Under the pieces are notes generated by a model. The model was not told the origin of the DNA and made no database searches. It saw only the letters and a list, made by a program, of their open reading frames with translations. Shown here in pieces: positions 8,108 through 15,627 of a stretch of DNA of 45,661 nucleotides; the first letter of the stretch is position 1; every line of letters starts with the position of its first letter. The DNA comes from DASYHS01 sp035998295 (lineage in GTDB: Bacteria; Pseudomonadota; Alphaproteobacteria; Azospirillales; Azospirillaceae), in assembly GCF_035998295.1 (NCBI RefSeq), contig NZ_DASYHS010000011.1, forward strand, positions 1 to 45,661, in the 5' to 3' direction. A program made the translations under genes and the position numbers.

Positions 8108-9289
8108 TCAATCCTGGTCCAGGGGCATCCCGACCGTCACCGTCGTTCCGTTGCCGCCGTCGATCTTCAGCTCGCCCTCGACGCGCGCCGCCAGCGCCCG
8201 GATCAGGTTCATGCCGAGGCTGTCGCTCCCGCCGGGATGCTTGGCCGCCGGGATGCCGACGCCGTTGTCGCTGACCCGGAGCACGAGGCGGCGGGCTTCC
8301 TCGTCGACCTCCAGCGCGACCTTGATGGTCCCGCTGCCGCCTTGCGGGAAGGCATGCTTGAAGGCGTTCGTCACGATCTCGTTCACCAGCAGTCCGAGCT
8401 GGATCGCGAGGTCGAGCGACAGCGAGACCGGGTCGGCCTCGACCGTCAGCTCCAGTCCCTCGCCCTTGCCCAGGAACGACTGGCGCAGATGGCTGCACAG
8501 GTCGCGGACATAGCCCGCGAGATCGACGCGCGAGAGGTCGTCGGACTGGTAGAGCTTCTCGTGCAGGATGCTGAGCGAGTGGATGCGCGAACGGACGTCC
8601 TCCAGCTCCTGGCGCACCGCGCCGTCGCGCGCCTTGCGCGCCTTCAGGCTGACCAGGCTCGATATGATCTGCAGGTTGTTCTTGACCCTGTGGTAGACCT
8701 CCTTGAGCAGGACCTCCTTCTCCGCGATCGCCGCCAGCAGTTCCTCCTCCCGCTGGCGCAGGTCGTACAGGCTCCGGAGCAGTTCCTGGTTCTGCCGCTG
8801 CACCTCCTCGACCGGGTCGAGCGGCTGCTGGCGCATCAGCGCGTCGGCCAGATGCGCCAGGGTCTCGCCCAGCGGCCGCGCCAGGCCGCGGGGCAGGTTC
8901 CGGTACAGCCGCACCGCCGTCCCCGCCTTGGACGTGGCCACCTCCAGCCGGTCGACCAGCCGCTTGGCGCCCGCGAGCCCGACGCCCAGGCCCGTCGGCG
9001 AGCGGTAGCCCCCCGCGAGGATGGTCTGCACGTTGGCGATCCCCGGCCCCTGGTCGGAGACCTCGATCGCGAGGACCGGCCGCCCGGCCTGCTCCTCCAG
9101 CCGGAACTCGACCTTGCCGCCGCCGGCATAGGCGTAGGCGTTCCTGGCGACCTCGGACACGGCCGTCGCGATGCGCGTCTGGGCCTGGACGTCGAAGCCG
9201 AGCCGCTCGGCGACGAAGCGGGCGCGCTGACGGGCGTAGACGATGTCCCTGTCCTGCCTGACATGAACCGAGAACAGGGAGCCGGTCAC
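8108..9289 (-). CDS. Two-ATPase sensor kinase: RsbT-like domain fused to HisKA_2 histidine kinase
   Basis: A 393-residue cytosolic protein with no membrane segment. Residues 1-130 form an RsbT/SpoIIAB-type GHKL domain (SEVARNAYAYAGGG, SDQGPGIANVQ, GLGVGLAGAKRLVDRLEV). Residues 160-190 look like a coiled coil. The HisKA_2 phosphoacceptor helix is LLKEVYHRVKNNLQIISSL with histidine H200, and a second GHKL domain follows (VNEIVTNAFKHAF at 302-314, SDNGVGIP at 340-347). HisKA_2/HWE kinases are the class that phosphorylates PhyR in alphaproteobacteria; that phyR heads this same operon supports PhyR as its target. The start is GTG at 9289, overlapping the upstream TGA (GTGA), which marks tight coupling. 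The N-terminal domain could bind the RsbR/RsbS complex or phosphorylate RsbS-type partners. The link is inference. Confidence 0.88.
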   Translation of the reverse strand: MTGSLFSVHVRQDRDIVYARQRARFVAERLGFDVQAQTRIATAVSEVARNAYAYAGGGKVEFRLEEQAGRPVLAIEVSDQGPGIANVQTILAGGYRSPTGLGVGLAGAKRLVDRLEVATSKAGTAVRLYRNLPRGLARPLGETLAHLADALMRQQPLDPVEEVQRQNQELLRSLYDLRQREEELLAAIAEKEVLLKEVYHRVKNNLQIISSLVSLKARKARDGAVRQELEDVRSRIHSLSILHEKLYQSDDLSRVDLAGYVRDLCSHLRQSFLGKGEGLELTVEADPVSLSLDLAIQLGLLVNEIVTNAFKHAFPQGGSGTIKVALEVDEEARRLVLRVSDNGVGIPAAKHPGGSDSLGMNLIRALAARVEGELKIDGGNGTTVTVGMPLDQD

Positions 9290-10284
9290 GGGTCTTCCGT
9301 CTTCATCACGACGACCAGGTTGTCGTCCCGCTCGCGCTTGAAATCGCGGTACAGCACGGCGGCGATCATCATCGGCTGGCGCGTCGCCAGCCCTTGATAC
9401 ATCTCCAGGTCCCATTTCGCACTCAGGCCATCGGAATGGAAGACCGCGAGCAGCGGGCCCTCCCATGCATACTCCAGCTCCTTGATCCGGACCGCATTGT
9501 GCCCGACGACCCCGTTCTGGGACAGCGTGCGCATCTGCGATGCGCCGCCGCGAACGAGGCCGGAGATGTTGCCGACCCCGGCGACCGTCATCCGGCGGTC
9601 CAGGGGATCGACCCGCACCACCGCGACGGCGGCTCCGCGCGTGCGCCGCAGCCGTTCGTGCAGGTCCGCGATCACCTCCCCCGGCGCCGCCTCCCCCATC
9701 GCCTGGAAGCCCGCCTTGGCCGCGACCGTCGCCGTGTTGGCGCCGACCCCGTGGCCGAGCCCGTCGCACAGCAGCACGACGGTGCCGTTGCCGGCCTTGC
9801 GCACCGCCCACCCGTCCCCGCCGAGCGTCTCGCCGGCGCGCGGCAGGCACACTCCCGCGATGCGCAGCGGCCCGGGGCCGCCGGGCGGGCGGGCGGAGGC
9901 GGCGACGCCGCACACGATCGCAGTGCCCTGGCCGGGCCGGGAATAGACGTCGCAGTGATCGGACTGCCGCCGGATCGCCCCCAGCCCGGTGCCGGGCCCT
10001 TCGGCGGTCGAGACCCCGTCCCGCATCGATTCCTGGACGTTGGCCATGCCCGGCCCCTTGTCGAGGGCGATCACGTCGACGCGCCCGCCCTCGGGCTCCA
10101 TATCGGCCGAAAGCAGGATCTCGCCGCCGCCGCCGTGGCGCAGGATGTTGGTCGCGGCCTCGGTCACGACGATCGCCAGCCTGCCGCAGCGCTGCTCGCC
10201 GAAGCCGACGTTCTCGGCCAGCGAGAGCGCGCGCCGCCGGGCCTCGGCCACCTGGCTCTGCTCCCGCACCTCGACCGTGATCAT
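9286..10284 (-). CDS. RsbT-like ATPase fused to SpoIIE/RsbX-type PP2C phosphatase
   Basis: A 332-residue soluble protein. Residues 1-128 are an RsbT-like kinase domain (TEAATNILRHGGGGE, LDKGPGMANV, GTGLGAIRRQSD). Residues 138-330 are a PP2C phosphatase with metal-binding aspartates in GGDGW (D157), LLCDGLGHG (D174), HSDGLSAKW (D285) and ERDDNLVVV (D320/D321). In stressosome systems RsbX removes phosphate from RsbR and RsbS and resets the complex; this is the natural candidate for that job here. The fused kinase domain may itself oppose the phosphatase or dock it. ATG at 10284 overlaps the rsbT stop by four bases (ATGA), and the 3' end overlaps the kinase gene start by four bases. Confidence 0.88.
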   Translation of the reverse strand: MITVEVREQSQVAEARRRALSLAENVGFGEQRCGRLAIVVTEAATNILRHGGGGEILLSADMEPEGGRVDVIALDKGPGMANVQESMRDGVSTAEGPGTGLGAIRRQSDHCDVYSRPGQGTAIVCGVAASARPPGGPGPLRIAGVCLPRAGETLGGDGWAVRKAGNGTVVLLCDGLGHGVGANTATVAAKAGFQAMGEAAPGEVIADLHERLRRTRGAAVAVVRVDPLDRRMTVAGVGNISGLVRGGASQMRTLSQNGVVGHNAVRIKELEYAWEGPLLAVFHSDGLSAKWDLEMYQGLATRQPMMIAAVLYRDFKRERDDNLVVVMKTEDP

Positions 10285-10706
10285 CTGCGCTCCATCCAAG
10301 ACGCCACCCTGACCGTCGTTCCCCTGCCCGGCTCCGAGCGGATGTGGAACTCCTTGCACAGGCGCTTGGCGCCGCTGAGCCCGAGGCCCAGCCCGCCGCC
10401 CGTGCTGTAGCCGTCGGTCATCGCGAGCGCCACGTCCGCAATGCCCGGCCCCTGGTCCACGAAGGTGACCTCCACCTTCCGCCGGTTCCCCGGCCCGACG
10501 ACCGCGACGCGCACCTCGCCGCCGCCGCCATGGGTCAGCGTGTTCCGGGCAAGCTCGCTGGCGGCCGTGACCATCCTCGTCATCTCGATCTTGGACGCGC
10601 CGATCTCCGCCATCGCCGCCGCCACCACCCGCCGGACCCGGCCGACGGCGGAAGCTTCGTGGATCGGGATCAGCGCTTCCCGGGGCGGACCGCCCTCACC
10701 CGACAC
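10281..10706 (-). CDS. rsbT: RsbT-type switch kinase
   Basis: A 141-residue single-domain GHKL serine/threonine kinase. It shows the N-box ASELARNTLTHGGGGEV, the G1 box FVDQGPGIADVALAMTDGYST and the lid GGGLGLGLSGAKRLCKEF, all closely following Bacillus RsbT. RsbT sits in the stressosome, phosphorylates RsbS and RsbR under stress, and is then released to act on an output protein. Here no RsbU is present, so the output would have to be a different protein, perhaps the downstream kinase. The frame starts with GTG at 10706, overlapping the end of rsbS by 11 bases; this start is reasonable because residues before the first conserved helix are few. Confidence 0.9.
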   Translation of the reverse strand: MSGEGGPPREALIPIHEASAVGRVRRVVAAAMAEIGASKIEMTRMVTAASELARNTLTHGGGGEVRVAVVGPGNRRKVEVTFVDQGPGIADVALAMTDGYSTGGGLGLGLSGAKRLCKEFHIRSEPGRGTTVRVASWMERR

Positions 10707-11085
10707 CGGCCTGCTCTGCGCGGCGCCGGATCAGTTCCATGCCGCGGTCGACGTTCAGGGCCGTGCGAACCCCGGGCAGCGCCATTCCCAACTCGACGAG
10801 CGTGATCGCGACCGCGGGCCGCATGCCGACGATGACCGTCTCGGCGTCGAGCACGCGGGCCATCGCGGATATGTTCGCGAGCATCCGCCCGATGAAGCTG
10901 TCGACGACGTCCAGCGCCGAGATGTCGATCAGCACGCCGCGCACGCCCTTGCCGGCGATGCGCTCGGCCAGGTCGTCCTTCAGCGTCATGATCGTCCTGT
11001 CCTCCAGGTCGATCTGGATCGTCAGCAGCAGGCAGTCGCCGATCTGGAAGATCGGGATGCGGTTCTCGTCGAGGTACTGGCTCAT
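10696..11085 (-). CDS. rsbS: RsbS-type STAS scaffold protein
   Basis: A 129-residue single STAS domain that aligns over its full length with Bacillus RsbS: IPIFQIGDCLLLTIQIDLED, then DISALDVVDSFIGRML and GMRPAVAITLVELGMAL. The serine of VDSFIGR (S63) corresponds to the RsbS residue phosphorylated by RsbT. RsbS and RsbR co-assemble into the stressosome core that holds RsbT inactive. The ATG at 11085 lies nine bases after the rsbR stop. The downstream gene overlaps by 11 bases, so rsbR-rsbS-rsbT are almost certainly co-translated. Confidence 0.92.
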   Translation of the reverse strand: MSQYLDENRIPIFQIGDCLLLTIQIDLEDRTIMTLKDDLAERIAGKGVRGVLIDISALDVVDSFIGRMLANISAMARVLDAETVIVGMRPAVAITLVELGMALPGVRTALNVDRGMELIRRRAEQAGVG

Positions 11086-11094
11086 GCCGGCCGC

Positions 11095-11967
11095 CTAGCC
11101 CTTGGTGAAGGCGACGCCCGTGCGCCGCAAGGCGTGGGCGAAGGCGCTCTGGAGGTCGGCCTTGGTGACGACCTCCGGCAGCTCGACCCCGAGATGGACG
11201 ATCGTCTGGGCGATCTGCGGCCGGATGCCGCTGATCACGACCTGGGCGCCCATCAGCTTGGCGGCCGCGGCCGTCTTCAGGAGGTGCTGCGCCACCAGCG
11301 TGTCCACCGTCGGCACGCCGGTGATGTCGATGATGACGATCTCGGCGCCGGTCTCGACGACCGCCTCGAGAAGGTTCTCCATGACGATCTGGGCCCGGCT
11401 GCTGTCCAGCGTGCCGATCAGCGGCAGGGCCACGATCCGGTCCCACAGCTTCACGACCGGCGTCGACAGCTCCAGCATTTCCTGCTGCTGGCGCTGGATG
11501 ATGTCCTCGCGGCCCCTGATGTAGACCTCGTTCGTGTAGAGGCCGAGCTTGTCGAGCAGGATCGACGCCGACCAGGCCTCCTCGACGAGCGTGTGCGGGT
11601 CGTCGCGGAACTGGTCGCGCAGGCATTCGAAGATCGGCGCCTTCAGCGTCATGATGAAGGTCGCGGTCTCGGACGGGGTGAAGCCGTGGTCCACCCGGTA
11701 GGCGGTGACCTCGGTCAGCAGGTCGCGGACGTCCTGCCACAGCGGCGATTCGATGTCGAAGTCGACCCCGTTGCGCGTGGCGCCCATCAGCACCGTCAGG
11801 AGATTGCGGCTCTGCCGGCGCAGGTCCGCCTCGCGCATCAGGTCGGCACGCAGGACGCCCGCCTCGGACTGCGCGGAGATCCAGGACTGGAGTATCCTGT
11901 CCTGGTACCGCTGCAGGATTTCGGGCAGCTTGCTGCCATTGGTTTCTTGCATCCCGGTCGTCTTCAT
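11095..11967 (-). CDS. rsbR: RsbR-type stressosome sensor with C-terminal STAS domain
   Basis: A 290-residue soluble protein. Residues 1-155 form a helical N-terminal RsbRD-like sensor region (YQDRILQSWISAQSEAGVLR, then IMTLKAPIFECLRDQF). Residues 165-285 are an RsbR-type STAS domain (LELSTPVVKLWDRIVALPLIGTLDSS, DITGVPTVDTLVAQHL, SGIRPQIAQTIVHLGV). Threonines in GTLDSS and VDTLVA occupy the regions phosphorylated by RsbT in Bacillus RsbRA. The N-terminal region has no haem or flavin motif I can name, so the sensed signal is open. ATG 11967 is preceded by AAAGAAGAAA. It follows phyR by 40 bases on the same strand. Confidence 0.9.
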   Translation of the reverse strand: MKTTGMQETNGSKLPEILQRYQDRILQSWISAQSEAGVLRADLMREADLRRQSRNLLTVLMGATRNGVDFDIESPLWQDVRDLLTEVTAYRVDHGFTPSETATFIMTLKAPIFECLRDQFRDDPHTLVEEAWSASILLDKLGLYTNEVYIRGREDIIQRQQQEMLELSTPVVKLWDRIVALPLIGTLDSSRAQIVMENLLEAVVETGAEIVIIDITGVPTVDTLVAQHLLKTAAAAKLMGAQVVISGIRPQIAQTIVHLGVELPEVVTKADLQSAFAHALRRTGVAFTKG

Positions 11968-12007
11968 TTTCTTCTTTCGGCCGCGCTTCGGCAGCGGTTC
12001 TTGCGGA

Positions 12008-12799
12008 TCAATTCATCTGGCGGGGCGGATGGACCGACAGGGCCTGCCCGATGGCGGTCTTGAGAACTTCCGGCTCGAAGGGCTTCGAGATCAGGAAGAC
12101 GGGTTCGAGCTGCTCGCCGGTGAGCAGGCGCTCCGGAAAGCCCGTGATGAAGATGACGGGAACCGAGCTCGAGCGCAATATGTTCTGGACCGCGCGGATG
12201 CCGTTGTCGCCGCCTTTGAGCTGAATGTCCGCCAGGATCAGCTCCGGCCGCTGGGCTCGGGCGAGGTTCAGCGCCTCGCTCTCGCGGGCTGCGGACCCGA
12301 TGACGTCGTGGCCCATGCGGCGCACGAGGTCGGCGATGTCTTCGGCAATCAGCGGTTCATCTTCGATGATCAGCACGCGAACGCCCGAGAGCCCGGCCAG
12401 TTCGGTCCGCGCGGCGTCGAGTTCTTTGCGGATAGTGCCCTGGTCGATCTTCAGGATATGGCCGACGTCCTCGAACGAGAAGCCCTCGAGCGAGACGAGC
12501 AGCAGCACCTGCCGGCGCACCGGCGAAAGCTGCGGCAGCCCGCGCAGTTCCCCGCCCGGCTCGGCCGCCTCCGGCTCGTCCGCCGATTCCGGGTCTATCA
12601 CCGTCCAGACGTCGTGGAACAACGCGAAGAGCTGGAGGCGCAGATCCGCTTCGGGAACGATGCGCCCGGGCTCGGCCAGGTAGGTTTCCAGCGCCACCCG
12701 GACGTATTCGTCCCCGCGATCCTGGGATCCCAGCAGGGCCCTGGCATAGCGCCGCATGTAGGGAAGGCACTTCACGATCTCGGCGGAAGCATCGGCCAT
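12008..12799 (-). CDS. phyR: PhyR-type general stress response regulator
   Basis: A 263-residue response regulator with the PhyR layout: a sigma-like N-terminus (CLPYMRRYARALLGSQDRGDEYV at 11-33; LSPVRRQVLLLVSLEGFSFEDVGHIL as the sigma-4-like part) and a C-terminal receiver. Receiver residues are E146/D147, phosphoacceptor D191 in ILADIQL and K239 in ISKPF. FITGFPERLLTGE (218-230) is the FATGUY-type motif. Phosphorylated PhyR binds the anti-sigma factor NepR and frees EcfG. Neither nepR nor ecfG is in this window, which is unusual since phyR normally sits beside them. The ATG at 12799 is chosen because family members begin just before this segment; an in-frame ATG at 12880 would add 27 residues. 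First gene of the six-gene operon. Confidence 0.93.
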   Translation of the reverse strand: MADASAEIVKCLPYMRRYARALLGSQDRGDEYVRVALETYLAEPGRIVPEADLRLQLFALFHDVWTVIDPESADEPEAAEPGGELRGLPQLSPVRRQVLLLVSLEGFSFEDVGHILKIDQGTIRKELDAARTELAGLSGVRVLIIEDEPLIAEDIADLVRRMGHDVIGSAARESEALNLARAQRPELILADIQLKGGDNGIRAVQNILRSSSVPVIFITGFPERLLTGEQLEPVFLISKPFEPEVLKTAIGQALSVHPPRQMN

Positions 12800-12852
12800 T
12801 GGTCTCTCGAAGCTCTCGGGGATGGAACTGGACGCGGATCGCCCCGCGCCCA

Positions 12853-12878
12853 AACGCAAGGCGACAGGCAAGGGTTTC
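12853..12878 (-). promoter_or_regulatory. Candidate EcfG-type promoter for the phyR-rsb operon
   Basis: On the minus strand GAAAC (12878-12874) is followed after 17 bases by CGTT (12856-12853). The EcfG consensus from several alphaproteobacteria is about GGAAC, 16-17 bases, CGTT, so one -35 base differs. It would start transcription roughly 45 bases before the phyR ATG and give autoregulation by the general stress response. The match is short and could be chance. Confidence 0.3.
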
Positions 12879-12962
12879 ATAGCACGACCTGTTTTCCTGC
12901 CGCCGCGACCCACCGGTGGTACTCCAGCCCCCGATTCTGCGCATCCGGATGGTGGCGCGGGC

Positions 12963-12991
12963 TTGCCCGCGGACGGGTAAATGGTTGAAAT
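12963..12991 (+). promoter_or_regulatory. Candidate sigma-70 promoter for the TAXI/kinase operon
   Basis: TTGCCC (12963-12968) and TGAAAT (12986-12991) are separated by 17 bases and lie 35 bases before the TAXI-protein start. Each box matches consensus at four of six positions. The divergent phyR operon shares this 226-base intergenic region. Confidence 0.3.
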
Positions 12992-13025
12992 GGATCCGCC
13001 GATATCCCGGCGACAGGCTGGATGC

Positions 13026-14009
13026 ATGATGAAGTCGAACCGCAGCCGCACCCACGGGCCCTCGGGGCCGCTCGCCGCCGTCCTGCTCCTGCTCGCGGCG
13101 CTGCTGGTCGCGCCGGGGGCCGCCGCGGAAACCAGGGTCCTGCGCGTCGGCACGGGCGGGGTGGGAGGCGCCTACTATCCCATCGGCACGCTGATCGCCG
13201 CCGGCCTGTCCGACGAGGCCGCCCCCGACCTGCTCGCGGTGGCGCAGACGTCGAACGGGTCGGTCGCCAACGTCGAGGCGCTGAACGGCGGCTTCATAGA
13301 GCTGGCCCTCGCCCAAGCCAACATCGTCGACCTGGCCCATCGCGGCATGCTCCCCGACCGTCCGGCGATGACCGGCTTGCGCACGATCGCCAATGTCTAC
13401 GTCGAGGAGATGCATCTCGTCGCGGCGCGCGACGCCCCGATCCGCTCGCCCGCCGACCTCCGGGGCCAGCGGGTGTCCCTGGACGAGCCGGGGTCCGGGT
13501 CGCTCGGCGACGCGCGGGCGGTGCTGTGGGCCTACGGCCTCGACGAGGCCTCGATCAGGCCGGAATACGTCAAGCCCGACCTCGCCGTCCTCCGGCTGCT
13601 CGAGGGGCGGCTGGACGCCTTCTTCGTGATGGTCGGCACGCCGGCGCCCGCCGTCGCCCAGGCCGGGCCCGCGGTCCGGCTCATCCCGATCGACGGTCCG
13701 CCCGTCCAACGGCTGCTGGAACGCTATCCGACCTACCAGCGCACGGTGATCGGCGCGGAGACCTATCCGGGCCAGCCCATGATCCCGACGATCGGCGTCG
13801 GCGCCCAGCTCGTGACGCGGGCCGATCTCGACGAGGAGACCGTCTACGAGGTGACGCGCATTTTCTGGTCGGACCGGACCCGGCGCCTGCTGGACGCCGG
13901 GCACCCGAAAGGCCGGGAGATCCGCCTCGACCGCGCCCTGGTCGGCCTCACGATCCCCCTGCATCCCGGAGCCGAGCGGTTCTACCGGGAAGCCGGCATG
14001 CTGAACTGA
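13026..14009 (+). CDS. TAXI-family periplasmic solute-binding protein
   Basis: About 327 residues. A signal peptide spans residues 1-35 (a leucine/alanine core ending in APGAAAE), then the TAXI signature LRVGTGGVGGAYYPIGTLIA, with QTSNGSVANVEALNGG and DEPGSGSLGDARAVL typical of the family. TAXI proteins bind organic acids such as glutamate or oxoglutarate for TRAP transporters. No TRAP membrane subunit is present; instead a membrane histidine kinase starts one base after the stop. A sensory role, presenting a bound ligand to the kinase, is therefore more likely than transport. Two adjacent ATGs (13026, 13029) can serve as start. No ligand residues can be assigned. Confidence 0.9.
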   Translation: MMKSNRSRTHGPSGPLAAVLLLLAALLVAPGAAAETRVLRVGTGGVGGAYYPIGTLIAAGLSDEAAPDLLAVAQTSNGSVANVEALNGGFIELALAQANIVDLAHRGMLPDRPAMTGLRTIANVYVEEMHLVAARDAPIRSPADLRGQRVSLDEPGSGSLGDARAVLWAYGLDEASIRPEYVKPDLAVLRLLEGRLDAFFVMVGTPAPAVAQAGPAVRLIPIDGPPVQRLLERYPTYQRTVIGAETYPGQPMIPTIGVGAQLVTRADLDEETVYEVTRIFWSDRTRRLLDAGHPKGREIRLDRALVGLTIPLHPGAERFYREAGMLN

Positions 14010-14010
14010 G

Positions 14011-15501
14011 ATGCACGTCCTCGCCCGTCGCCTGCGCGCGACCCTCGCCTGGCTCGCGGCCCGGGCCGCCTGGCTGCGCACGGCGGCGGCGGCGGCGCTG
14101 ATCGTCATGCTGGCCGGCGCCGCGCTCTGGTACGTCCAGGGCACGCTGGAACGCGTCGAGACGGGGCTGCCCCGCGACATCCTCGCCCAGGAACGCGAGA
14201 TCGTCGCGGTCGCGAACAGGCTGGACGACCTGCTTCTCGGCCTGCGCACGGCACGGCTCACGGACGCCGACGAGCAGGTCTCCCCGGCTCCCGAAGGTCC
14301 CCCGCTGATGGACCTGCTGGTGCGGGCCGAGCAGGCGCTCCTGCGCATGCGGAGCACCTACAACTTCGACAACCTCGTCGGCGCTTCGGCGGTCCACGCC
14401 ATCGCCAATCCGGCGGTCACCGACGTCCGGACCTGGTTCGAATACGGCATCGGGCCCCATGCCCCGGGCTCCCGCCTCGTGCTGGGGCTGTCCGACCGGC
14501 GCATCGCCGAGGCGGTCGTCCAGGTGCGCCAGCGCCTGTCCCATGCCCAGTTCTCCGCGCTGCGCCGCCTGGCCGAACAGTCGACCGTCCTCGAACGCTT
14601 CCGCCAGGGGTTGGCCGCGACCATTCTCCTCGTGGCCGGCCTGGCCCTGCTGTCGGTGGCCCTGGTCGTCCATCAGTTCGCCGAGCGCAAGCAGGCCTCG
14701 GCCCGCCTCGCCGCGGCCAAGGAGGTGGCCGAGCAGGCCAGCCTGGCGAAGAGCCGCTTCCTCGCGACCATGAGCCACGAGTTGCGCACGCCGCTGAACG
14801 CGATCATCGGCTTCTCCGAGATCATCCGCGACAAGGTGCTGGGCGAAGACGACATGGACCGCTACGCCGACTATGCCGGCGACATCCACAGCAGCGGCAA
14901 GCACCTGCTGGCGCTCATCAACGACATCCTGGACCTCGCCAAGGTCGAGGCGGGCCGGTACGAGATCACCCTCACGCCCGTCCGCCTCGAAGAGACCATC
15001 GCGTCGAGCCTGCGCTTCTTCGAGCCGCGGGCACGGCTGGGCGAGCTGCGCCTCGTCGCCGACCTCGCGCCGGACCTGCCCATGCTGCTCGCCGACGAGC
15101 GCGCGCTGCGCCAGGTGCTGCTGAACCTGGTCTCCAACGCCGTCAAATTCACCCCGCCGGGCGGCACGATCCGCATCTCGGCGCGCCCGGCGGCCGGACG
15201 GGTGACGATCGAGATCGCGGACACCGGGATCGGCATACCGGAAGACAAGCTGGCGGCGGCCCTCACGCCGTTCGAGCAGGTCGACAACAGCCTCCAGCGC
15301 CGGTACGAGGGTACCGGGCTCGGCCTGCCGCTCGCCAAGTCCCTGGTGGAGCTGCACGGCGGGCAGCTCGCGATCTCCAGCCATGTCGGGGCGGGCACCG
15401 TCGTCACCTTCGACCTGCCGAGCGACCGCGCCCGCGCGGCCGACCGCTTCCCGCTCCCCCGCTCCACTCGTTCCGGCGATCCCGCATCCCTGCTGCCCTG
15501 A
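14011..15501 (+). CDS. Membrane histidine kinase coupled to TAXI protein
   Basis: A 496-residue inner-membrane kinase. One membrane helix lies near residues 24-44 and a second near 205-223 (ATILLVAGLALLSVALVV), leaving a periplasmic domain of about 160 residues. The HisKA motif FLATMSHELRTPLNAIIGFSE puts the phosphoacceptor at H256. The ATPase has the N box (LLNLVSNAVKF), IADTGIGIP and YEGTGLGLPLAKSLVELHGG. There is no receiver domain and no response regulator next to it. The start follows the TAXI gene stop after one base, so the two proteins are produced together. I infer that the periplasmic domain contacts the TAXI protein. The downstream PAS kinase gene is separated by 126 bases and may be independent. 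Confidence 0.92.
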   Translation: MHVLARRLRATLAWLAARAAWLRTAAAAALIVMLAGAALWYVQGTLERVETGLPRDILAQEREIVAVANRLDDLLLGLRTARLTDADEQVSPAPEGPPLMDLLVRAEQALLRMRSTYNFDNLVGASAVHAIANPAVTDVRTWFEYGIGPHAPGSRLVLGLSDRRIAEAVVQVRQRLSHAQFSALRRLAEQSTVLERFRQGLAATILLVAGLALLSVALVVHQFAERKQASARLAAAKEVAEQASLAKSRFLATMSHELRTPLNAIIGFSEIIRDKVLGEDDMDRYADYAGDIHSSGKHLLALINDILDLAKVEAGRYEITLTPVRLEETIASSLRFFEPRARLGELRLVADLAPDLPMLLADERALRQVLLNLVSNAVKFTPPGGTIRISARPAAGRVTIEIADTGIGIPEDKLAAALTPFEQVDNSLQRRYEGTGLGLPLAKSLVELHGGQLAISSHVGAGTVVTFDLPSDRARAADRFPLPRSTRSGDPASLLP

Positions 15502-15627
15502 AGGCCGCCGCGACGCCGATCCGGCGCAATAGGCGAGAATGTTTGGCTTTCGCCGACGGTCGTGTAATCCTTACGCGCTCGTTCGAGGTTCCCACGGCAA
15601 CACGGACTCGTGGTTTCGAGAGGACGA

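Noticed and set aside
12800..13025. Search for nepR or a small anti-sigma gene between phyR and the TAXI gene
   Set aside because: No open frame with NepR-like features was seen on either strand in this 226-base gap.
13026..14009. TAXI protein as part of a TRAP transporter
   Set aside because: No DctM/DctQ-like membrane gene lies on either side; the next gene is a kinase.
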